From the NCBI GenBank assembly GCA_902799875.1, contig CADCCH010000044.1, forward strand, positions 1-12,352: a DNA stretch of 12,352 nucleotides, read 5' to 3'. A program made the translations under genes and the position numbers. The first letter of the stretch is position 1; each line of letters opens with the position of its first letter. Below the pieces are notes generated by a model, which was not told where the DNA came from, ran no database searches, and saw only the letters and a program-made list of their open reading frames with translations. The stretch comes from an uncultured Bacteroidales bacterium. Its GTDB lineage: Bacteria; Bacteroidota; Bacteroidia; Bacteroidales; Paludibacteraceae. Shown here piece by piece: positions 7,843 through 12,283 of this stretch.

Positions 7843-9614
7843 CCAATAACCCATTGCATATGTCACATTTCAGATTTACACAAAGCGCTGCCTTTTTGGC
7901 ATGCGCTTTTGTGTTGGTTGCCTGCAACCATTTCAACCCCGACAACGGTCCTATCCGCCTCAATCAGGTAGGTTTTGCGCCGGACCAGGAGAAAACAGCA
8001 ACGGTAGTTATCTCCAATATCAAAGTTCCCATTTCAAATTGCTATATTACAAATATAGCAGGTGATACCGTATGGCGCGGAGAAGCATCCGAGACGATGC
8101 TTAACCCCGTTTCCGGCAAACCGTGCCAGATCGTTGATTTCTCCGATTTGACTGCTTGCGGCGAATATACGCTTTATGTGGAGAATGATCAAATGTCAAA
8201 TCTTCAATTTCAAATCTCCAATTCGCCTTACCGTGAGTTAACACGGCAGGCGCTTCGTGCCTACTACCATCAGCGGGCTTCCATGGCAACCGAAGAGCCC
8301 TATGCAGAGGGATATGCGCGCCCTGCCGGACACCCGGATGATCATGTGATTGTTCATGCTTCGGCGGCGACGGACGAACGTCCCGCAGGAACCGTCATCT
8401 CTTCCCCCGGCGGTTGGTACGATGCAGGTGATTATAACAAATACATCGTCAATTCCGGTTATACGATGGGTGTCTGGCTCATGGCATACGAACTCAACAA
8501 AGCCTATTTCGACACCCTCCGTTTGAATATACCCGAATCGTCCATCGCCTATCTCCCTGATATGCTCGCGGAAGCTATGTATAACCTCCGATGGATGCTC
8601 ACCATGCAGGATACGGACGGAGGTGTGTATCATAAACTGACCGAACCGGATTTTGAGAGCTTCATTGCACCTGACCAATGCCGCAAACCCCGTTATGTAG
8701 TAATGAAAACGACCGCTGCTACCCTTGATTTCGCGGCGTCTATGGCGATGGCGGCAAGGGTCTATGCTCCCTTTGACTCCGCCTTCACGCAACAAGCTAC
8801 AGAGGCTGCCAAACGTGCATACGCATGGGCGTTGGAACATCCCGATGTCTATTACGACCAGGACGCTATGAACGCGCAGTTCAAACCCAAGATCACTACC
8901 GGTGCCTACCCCGACACTTGTGTCGCCGATGAGTTCTACTGGGCAAAAACAGAATTATATCTGCTCACCAAAGAACCGGAATATAACGAAAATCCTCACT
9001 CGACCTTCGTCTATAAGCCCGCTGCGTGGGGTGATGTGGCGGAACTGGCGGATTTAGAGTGGATGATGCATCCGGACGAAGGTGGACATTTCTCTATCGT
9101 GCGAGAAGCGCAGTTGCTGGCGTACTTGAAACAAGATCTGAAGGACGCCGAGACCATCTCCGTGTTCCGTTCGCCCTACGGCAACCGCGAATCGGATTTC
9201 TTCTGGGGCTGTAACTCCGAAGGCTGCTGCTGGCGCGGTGTGGAGTGTCTCTTTGCCTATCGCATGACCGGCGATGAACGATACCTCATCAATGCCGAGC
9301 GATGCCTTAACTACGTCCTCGGACAGAACGCAACAGGCTTCTGCTACGTGACCGGCTTCGGTACGCATCCTACCAAAGATCCGCATCATCGTCTCTCCTA
9401 TTCGCATCCCAAAGGCACTCTCCCTGGCTTCCTTGCCGGAGGACCCAACCCTGCCCAGCAGGATCGGATTACAGATGGCGTAAAATACCCCAAGAACGTG
9501 CCTGCCGATGAGTCCTACCTCGATTTTCAGCCCTCTTATGCCTCCAATGAGGTCACTATTAACTGGAATGTAACACTCTTTGCTCTAACAGCCGGAATCG
9601 ATGCGCTGGAATAA
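7839..9614 (+). CDS. Glycoside hydrolase family 9 endo-glucanase, lipoprotein
   Basis: A 591-aa protein; with the alternative start at 7860 it would be 584 aa. An N-terminal signal ends in FVLVAC, a lipobox with Cys29, so the enzyme is probably outer-membrane anchored. Residues about 37-130 form the CelD-type Ig-like domain (GPIRLNQVGFAPDQEKTATV). The rest is the (alpha/alpha)6 catalytic domain: GGWYDAGDYNKY carries the DAGD motif (Asp195 and Asp198, nucleophilic-water activation), DPHHRLS holds the conserved His-His-Arg around 516-518, and SNEVTINWN near the C-terminus contains Glu571, the expected general acid. All key residues are present. GH9 enzymes hydrolyse beta-1,4-glucosidic bonds in cellulose, mixed-linkage glucan or similar substrates. 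The start overlaps the symporter stop. Two AT-rich heptad-repeat patches lie in the Ig-like domain. The following sequence is a degraded or unclear coding stretch. Confidence 0.95.
   Translation: MTNNPLHMSHFRFTQSAAFLACAFVLVACNHFNPDNGPIRLNQVGFAPDQEKTATVVISNIKVPISNCYITNIAGDTVWRGEASETMLNPVSGKPCQIVDFSDLTACGEYTLYVENDQMSNLQFQISNSPYRELTRQALRAYYHQRASMATEEPYAEGYARPAGHPDDHVIVHASAATDERPAGTVISSPGGWYDAGDYNKYIVNSGYTMGVWLMAYELNKAYFDTLRLNIPESSIAYLPDMLAEAMYNLRWMLTMQDTDGGVYHKLTEPDFESFIAPDQCRKPRYVVMKTTAATLDFAASMAMAARVYAPFDSAFTQQATEAAKRAYAWALEHPDVYYDQDAMNAQFKPKITTGAYPDTCVADEFYWAKTELYLLTKEPEYNENPHSTFVYKPAAWGDVAELADLEWMMHPDEGGHFSIVREAQLLAYLKQDLKDAETISVFRSPYGNRESDFFWGCNSEGCCWRGVECLFAYRMTGDERYLINAERCLNYVLGQNATGFCYVTGFGTHPTKDPHHRLSYSHPKGTLPGFLAGGPNPAQQDRITDGVKYPKNVPADESYLDFQPSYASNEVTINWNVTLFALTAGIDALE
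8013..8059 (+). repeat. 7-bp-period repeat plus palindrome inside the GH9 gene
   Basis: Four heptads matching TCAAATT/TCCAATT loosely start at 8013, 8020, 8027 and 8034. They are followed at once by a perfect palindrome: GCTATATT at 8041-8048 and AATATAGC at 8052-8059, separated by three bases. The stretch is much more AT-rich than the surrounding gene and encodes SNIKVPISN in a loop of the Ig-like domain. The reading frame stays open. Confidence 0.5.
8189..8223 (+). repeat. Five tandem 7-bp units inside the GH9 gene
   Basis: Five heptads of consensus TCAAATT stand in perfect 7-bp register, starting at 8189, 8196, 8203, 8210 and 8217. Because 7 is not a multiple of 3, the protein repeat is seven residues per three units. 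The patch encodes MSNLQFQISN, close to SNIKVPISN encoded by the first patch 176 bases upstream. Confidence 0.55.
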
Positions 9615-9806
9615 ACTGATACTGACCTTTCTGCTCCTCTCCCCCTTCACGATGCATTGCAAGCTATGCGTATCCTGCGTGATAGTGCCGCCGTCTGGCA
9701 TACGCCCGATGCGGCTGTCGGTGTTATGGGCTTCTCCCGCCAGTTCCCCGACAGTGACCGCATTGATCAGGCTATCCTCTCTTTTGTTATAGGACACACG
9801 AAATAA
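9601..9806 (+). pseudogene. Possible gene remnant after GH9 (signal-peptide-like start, coding-like tail in another frame)
   Basis: An ATG at 9601, overlapping the last codons of GH9, opens a frame reading MRWNKLILTFLLLSPFTMHC, which looks like a lipoprotein or export signal, but that frame then loses coding character. From 9615 to the TAA at 9804-9806 another frame, the same phase as GH9, is open for 63 codons and has host-like codon choice: LHDALQAMRILRDSAAVWHT, then PDAAVGVMGFSRQFPDSDRI and QAILSFV. One reading is a further locus gene that lost its middle and suffered a frameshift. Another is a genuine 46-residue ORF from the ATG at 9666. I do not recognise the family. The stretch from 9615 to 10017 has no other convincing gene. 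Confidence 0.3.
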
Positions 9807-9851
9807 CCCCATAACCTAAGCCTTACCGTTTTTTCATGGTATTAGTTTGAC

Positions 9852-9879
9852 CCCGTTACACGTGAGTGTAGCGGGTTTT
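9852..9879 (+). terminator. Rho-independent terminator at the end of the utilization locus
   Basis: CCCGTTACAC (9852-9861) pairs with GTGTAGCGGG (9866-9875) through a GTGA tetraloop, with nine Watson-Crick pairs and one T:G wobble, and is followed directly by TTTT. It is the first terminator-like structure after the long + strand gene run, so it probably ends the locus transcript. Confidence 0.75.
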
Positions 9880-9889
9880 CCATTATGTG

Positions 9890-9939
9890 CCTTTTCTCTC
9901 CATCCCATCCCCGTCCCCCTCCGTTGCATCTCTTCTTTG
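9890..9939 (+). other. Pyrimidine-rich stretch with weak promoter-like end
   Basis: About fifty bases between the terminator and the twin hairpins are nearly all C and T on the + strand, with only about six purines before the final G. The tract ends in CTTCTTTG (9932-9939), which matches the TTTG half of the Bacteroidetes -7 element but lacks the TA; no -33 TTG is at the right distance. If this is the promoter of the downstream small gene, its transcript would begin just ahead of the first hairpin. Confidence 0.3.
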
Positions 9940-9946
9940 TATTACG

Positions 9947-9999
9947 CCGTCTAGTTGACGGAAATATTCTTCTTAGAATTACGTCGGCTAGTTGCCGAC
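9947..9999 (+). promoter_or_regulatory. Twin hairpins with identical loop and compensatory stem changes upstream of the DUF4248-like gene
   Basis: Two copies of a small structure start 37 bases apart, each after the sequence ATTACG. Hairpin A is CCGTC-TAGTT-GACGG (9947-9961). Hairpin B is GTCGGC-TAGTT-GCCGAC (9983-9999). Where the stems differ, both partners differ so that pairing is kept: C-G in A becomes T-A in B at the outer shared pair, and T-A becomes G-C at the fourth. B has one more outer pair. B ends 18 bases before the ATG at 10018, so both would lie in a short leader RNA; alternatively they are DNA operator half-site pairs. Confidence 0.6.
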
Positions 10000-10017
10000 A
10001 CAAAAAAACAAGCATAT

Positions 10018-10215
10018 ATGACAAAATACAAAGCTATGTCCTATTCGGAGTTGGCAGAACATGCAGGTGTAAACCGCCGGACGCTTTATCGTTGGCTTCA
10101 AGAGCCCGGACATCAACGCAAACTGCATGCCTTGGGCGTTACACCTAAGGCCAAGGCGCTGCCACCGGCTGCCGTCAAATACATCTGTAAAGCATTTGAG
10201 ATTGATATAGAATGA
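10018..10215 (+). CDS. DUF4248-like small helix-turn-helix protein
   Basis: A 65-aa basic protein. Residues about 11-29, ELAEHAGVNRRTLYRWLQE, form a clear helix-turn-helix of the MerR/phage-excisionase kind. The remainder, with RKLHALGVTPKAKALPPAAVKYICKAFEI, follows the pattern of DUF4248 proteins of Bacteroidales (short HTH, then LGY/V-x-P-x-x-x-x-x-x-P-x-x-V-x-x-I). In Bacteroides such genes are often found next to HU-like proteins and cell-wall hydrolases, a setting similar to this one. The ATG at 10018 is the first sensible start; the frame is open further upstream but only through the hairpins, with a TTG at 9955. It may regulate the downstream cassette or its own leader. That role is inferred; DNA binding itself is supported by the motif. 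Confidence 0.75.
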   Translation: MTKYKAMSYSELAEHAGVNRRTLYRWLQEPGHQRKLHALGVTPKAKALPPAAVKYICKAFEIDIE

Positions 10216-10297
10216 TACCTATTTCAATATATATACGCGCGCCACCATAATTAGGTGTTCCATATGACTTTTTTGTTCTCCGCCCTGTTTGTACAAT

Positions 10298-10357
10298 CGG
10301 GACGAAGTGGGACTTATTGTGTATAATTGGGACTTAGTGGGACGCAGTGGGACACTG
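10298..10357 (+). repeat. Helically phased GGGAC array (10-bp period) upstream of the cassette promoter
   Basis: Six 10-bp units of consensus TGGGACNNAG lie end to end from 10298 to 10357. The core GGGAC occurs at 10299, 10309, 10329, 10339 and 10349; the third slot (about 10319) keeps the register but is degenerate. A period of 10 bp puts every core on one face of the helix, as in binding arrays for a cooperative activator or repressor. The last core is centred about 26 bases upstream of the -7 element at 10374-10381, which is where a -33 TTG box would normally be. Confidence 0.75.
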
Positions 10358-10373
10358 CAATTTCCCCGTATCG

Positions 10374-10381
10374 TATCTTTG
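10374..10381 (+). promoter_or_regulatory. Bacteroidetes-type -7 promoter element TATCTTTG
   Basis: TATCTTTG matches the TAnnTTTG consensus of Bacteroidetes housekeeping promoters exactly and lies about 50 bases upstream of the ATG at 10432, giving a leader of roughly 45 bases. The expected -33 TTG is missing; a GGGAC unit of the phased array occupies that place, which suggests activator dependence. Confidence 0.65.
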
Positions 10382-10431
10382 CACTCGATTTCAAAATAAC
10401 CCATTTATTAACATCAAACACCAACATTATT

Positions 10432-10743
10432 ATGAGTCAAGTAAAACCTATGGGACTTATTGAGTCCATGAGTGGCAAAATCTGTGGTCACTCCGACATG
10501 TATTTCTTCCGCAAGAACGGCAAAGTGTTCTCCGGCAAGATCTGTAACCCCTCCGCCAAAGAACCCACGGCATCCCAACTGGCGCAGCGCACCAAGTTCG
10601 CCACCGCCAGAGCCAACGCCAAGACCGCCCTCGCTGACCCCGACCAGAAAGCAGCGTACCTCACTGCCTTCAAGAGCCAGAAGAAGTACAGCGACTTCAG
10701 CGGTTACGTCTTTGCAAAGGAGTATGCCAAACTCGGAGATTAA
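10432..10743 (+). CDS. Small protein of unknown function (SG...FRKNG...PTxxQxxxRxKF pattern)
   Basis: A 103-aa soluble, basic protein that I cannot name. It begins with GLIESMSGKICG, continues through a likely beta-hairpin MYFFRKNGKVFSGKICNPS, then PTASQLAQRTKFATARA and a helical C-terminal half, ALADPDQKAAYLTAFKSQKK followed by GYVFAKEYAKL. The layout (short strand with S-G, aromatic-rich hairpin with R-x-G, then P-T-x-x-Q-x-x-x-R-x-x-F and a helix) recalls small Bacteroidetes proteins of the DUF6266 type, often linked to phage-like regions, but the match is only in pattern. No signal peptide. The ATG at 10432 follows the promoter by about 50 bases and begins the conserved-looking part; the open frame upstream of it lies over the repeat array. 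It is the first gene of the cassette, and its distant relative is the last (11840-12226). Confidence 0.75.
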   Translation: MSQVKPMGLIESMSGKICGHSDMYFFRKNGKVFSGKICNPSAKEPTASQLAQRTKFATARANAKTALADPDQKAAYLTAFKSQKKYSDFSGYVFAKEYAKLGD

Positions 10744-10780
10744 GCATCAGCAATATATGGCTGATTAAAAGTCCAGTGCA

Positions 10781-10978
10781 ATGAAAAAGTCTCTTTTGCA
10801 ACTGATCCTCGCTACAGCAATGTGCATCTTCGGGTGCGCCTTGCTTGTAGCAGGGCTGGCACTTCCCCCTGCCGGCATCATTGATTCCTCGCTCCTCGTA
10901 GCCTATGGCGAAACCCTCACCTTCGCCGGTGCCCTCATCGGAGTGGATTACCACTACCGCTATCGTCCAAAGAAATAA
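10781..10978 (+). CDS. Holin-like small membrane protein with two helices
   Basis: A 65-aa protein with two predicted membrane helices, about residues 5-29 and 37-55, joined by a short turn (ALPPAGIIDSS) and ending in the charged tail DYHYRYRPKK. The second helix carries YGETLTFAGALIGVDYHY, a pattern I know from small holin-like proteins in Bacteroidetes phages and phage-derived islands. Size, hairpin topology and basic C-terminus are those of a class II holin (both ends in the cytoplasm). It lies 37 bases after the 103-aa gene and 34 bases before the DUF5675 gene, where a holin would sit beside an endolysin. The holin function is inferred; a general small membrane protein is the alternative. 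Confidence 0.7.
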   Translation: MKKSLLQLILATAMCIFGCALLVAGLALPPAGIIDSSLLVAYGETLTFAGALIGVDYHYRYRPKK

Positions 10979-11012
10979 AGTTTTATGTGTTTTTTTCTAA
11001 TTATTCAATACT

Positions 11013-11483
11013 ATGTTACTTTCTTTAATCCGAATCAACGAGTCTCCGAACGAGACCACAGGCATCCTCCTCATCGGAGGCAAACCTTTCTGCGGTACTC
11101 TTGAACCGCCCACCGTCCCCAACGCCACCCATCCCAAAGGAGCAATCCCTCTCGGATGGTACAAACTGACGCTCACCCGATCTTCCAAGTTCGGTCGCGT
11201 GCTACCGCTGGTCAACTATGTACCCGGTTTCGAGGGGATCCGTATTCATGCAGGCAATAACAAAGACCACACCGCAGGCTGCATCCTCGTCGGACGGCTC
11301 AGCGGTAACACGCTACTCCATTCCCGACAGACCGAACAGGACTTGATTGCCAAACTTCAAAAACATCCCGAACATGAGAACTATATCGAGATCACCACGC
11401 CGGAACGCTTTTTTACTGAGCATTGCAGTTCTGTGGATGCTCTTGCCTGCCTGCTCCGCGGTGCGCAGTTCGACGGAGAGTAA
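11013..11483 (+). CDS. DUF5675 protein, probable cell-wall-active enzyme of the cassette
   Basis: A 156-aa protein whose residues about 1-128 match the DUF5675 pattern: GILLIGGKPFCGTLEPP (17-33), PKGAIPLGWYKL (41-52), and RVLPLVNYVPGFEGIRIHAG (62-81) running into NNKDHTAGCILVG (82-94). His79 and Cys90 are spaced and flanked (IRIHAGN, TAGCI) much as in the L,D-transpeptidase catalytic motif, which supports a peptidoglycan-related role; this is my inference from pattern, not a known activity. No signal peptide, so export would need the holin-like neighbour, as for phage endolysins. Residues after about 130 look unlike the family and lie over the start of the next gene (110 bases of overlap in a different frame), so the C-terminus is probably shaped by the embedded gene. 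Confidence 0.82.
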   Translation: MLLSLIRINESPNETTGILLIGGKPFCGTLEPPTVPNATHPKGAIPLGWYKLTLTRSSKFGRVLPLVNYVPGFEGIRIHAGNNKDHTAGCILVGRLSGNTLLHSRQTEQDLIAKLQKHPEHENYIEITTPERFFTEHCSSVDALACLLRGAQFDGE

Positions 11484-11775
11484 CCACACCCGCCTCTCCA
11501 ACAACATCCAACGTGACAGCATCTATCTGCATGACAGTATCTTCGTCCATATACATGCTGACACGGTCTATCTGGAGAAATGGCACACTCGTTGGCGTGA
11601 CCGCGAGACCGTCAAGACAGACACTATTACCTTGACGGAAACCAAGACAGAAACGGTCGAGAAACCCTATGTGCCCTCGTTTTACAAGTATTGTGCAGCC
11701 TTCGCCATTCTGTTTGCGCTGTACTGGCTTGTCAAACTGGCACTATACATAGCAAAGCGTTATTATTTACACTAA
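11374..11775 (+). CDS. Spanin-like lipoprotein with C-terminal membrane helix (unimolecular spanin topology)
   Basis: A 133-aa protein. Residues 1-27 are a lipoprotein signal: basic start MRTISRSPRR, hydrophobic core, lipobox LPAC with Cys27. The middle (about 30-100) is a polar periplasmic segment with D-[ST]-[IV]-x-[VL] repeats (RDSIYLHDSIFVH, ADTVYLEKWHTRWRDRETV, TDTITLTETKTETV). Residues about 105-127, FYKYCAAFAILFALYWLVKL, form a membrane helix followed by a basic end. An outer-membrane lipid anchor at one end and an inner-membrane helix at the other is the layout of phage T1-type u-spanins, which fuse the two membranes in the last step of lysis. The start is embedded in the DUF5675 gene, like overlapping Rz/Rz1 genes. 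Similar lipoproteins are frequent beside lysozyme or amidase genes in Bacteroidales. The spanin role is inferred from topology and position. Confidence 0.72.
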   Translation: MRTISRSPRRNAFLLSIAVLWMLLPACSAVRSSTESNHTRLSNNIQRDSIYLHDSIFVHIHADTVYLEKWHTRWRDRETVKTDTITLTETKTETVEKPYVPSFYKYCAAFAILFALYWLVKLALYIAKRYYLH

Positions 11776-11825
11776 TCACCAATTCATTTAACCTTTATCC
11801 CCTCTACGCAGACCGGAGGTAAAGC

Positions 11826-11852
11826 ATGGTCTGTATCCAATGGCTAAGGTAG
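11826..11852 (+). other. Nine-codon mini-ORF with strong Shine-Dalgarno overlapping the next start
   Basis: GGAGG at 11815-11819 lies six bases before the ATG at 11826, which opens an 8-residue frame (MVCIQWLR) ending at TAG 11850-11852. The start of the 128-aa gene at 11840 falls inside it in another frame. It could couple translation or act as a short leader, or the GGAGG may simply serve the ATG at 11840 from an unusually long distance. Confidence 0.3.
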
Positions 11853-12226
11853 TATGGCAATCCGGTATCGAATATGTATCCGGTGCATTGTGTAAGTGTG
11901 GAAAGAAAGAGCCGCACAAACACGGTCGAATGTTGCTGGCTACGCACCGTCGCGCTGCAACCACAAGTGATTCGTGCAACCGTATTTATCTGCGTGACGA
12001 GACCAACATCCAAATATCGAACAGCACGGATTCTGTTTGGGCGCGTCAACGGTTCAAAACGGTTGCAGGGATGGTTCGTCAGCGCAGTATGGACTTGTCG
12101 AAGATTTCCCAAGACCAGATGAACTTTATTGCACAGCGCAACAACCCACGCGGTATCAAGACAATGCGTGCATATTATTGGCACATCTGCGGTCAGGAGT
12201 ACGATGCACAGCATCCTCGTGACTAA
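11840..12226 (+). CDS. Small protein of unknown function, distant relative of the 103-aa cassette protein
   Basis: A 128-aa soluble basic protein that I cannot name. It reads MAKVVWQSGIEYVSGALCKC at the N-terminus, then KKEPHKHGRMLLATHR, NRIYLRD, and a helical C-terminal half VWARQRFKTVAGMVRQRSMDL with SQDQMNFIAQ and AYYWHICGQEYDAQH. The order of elements matches the 103-aa protein: GIExVSGxLC against GLIESMSGKIC, a hairpin with aromatic and Arg, Q/R-R-x-K/R-F, D-Q near the middle of the helix, and Y-x-F/H...EY near the end. An N-terminal insertion rich in Cys, His and Lys (about 18-46: CKCGKKEPHKH, THRR, SDSC) could bind metal, but the spacing fits no finger I know. ATG 11840 is the first start giving this conserved pattern. 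It closes the cassette before a strong hairpin. Confidence 0.7.
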   Translation: MAKVVWQSGIEYVSGALCKCGKKEPHKHGRMLLATHRRAATTSDSCNRIYLRDETNIQISNSTDSVWARQRFKTVAGMVRQRSMDLSKISQDQMNFIAQRNNPRGIKTMRAYYWHICGQEYDAQHPRD

Positions 12227-12234
12227 AGCAACAA

Positions 12235-12283
12235 GTGAAATCCTCACGGGCGTAAATAAAATACGCCCGTGAGGAATATTCAC
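12235..12283 (+). terminator. Strong hairpin after the cassette, probable terminator (no U-tract)
   Basis: A perfect 14-bp inverted repeat, TCCTCACGGGCGTA (12241-12254) and its complement (12262-12275), closes a 7-base loop. After a small asymmetric bulge, GTGAA (12235-12239) pairs with TTCAC (12279-12283). It starts nine bases after the last stop codon, the place of a terminator, but no run of T follows. It could instead protect the 3' end of the RNA or belong to a small mobile palindromic element: ACAAGTGA stands on both sides (12231-12238 and 12282-12289). Confidence 0.55.

Noticed and set aside
9955..10017. Upstream TTG start extending the DUF4248-like protein by 21 residues
   Set aside because: The extension translates the twin hairpins and has no family resemblance; ATG 10018 starts the HTH protein at its usual length.
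10298..10357. GGGAC array as a CRISPR array or replication-origin iterons
   Set aside because: Units are only 10 bp with no 25-35 bp repeats and spacers, and there is no Rep or Cas gene. Position just ahead of a -7 element fits regulation better.
10746..10765. Small hairpin ATCAGC/GCTGAT after the 103-aa gene as a terminator
   Set aside because: A six-base stem with an eight-base loop and no T-run; too weak, and the next cassette gene follows at once.
10472..10768. Overlapping + strand frame of 98 codons over the 103-aa gene
   Set aside because: The product is a low-complexity Pro/Ser/Arg-rich string typical of an out-of-phase reading; the other frame has the conserved-looking protein and the promoter.
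11840..11980. Cys/His-rich N-terminal region of the 128-aa protein as a zinc finger
   Set aside because: Cys and His are present, but their spacing (CKC...HKH...H...C) does not match a zinc-finger class I know; noted only as possible metal binding.
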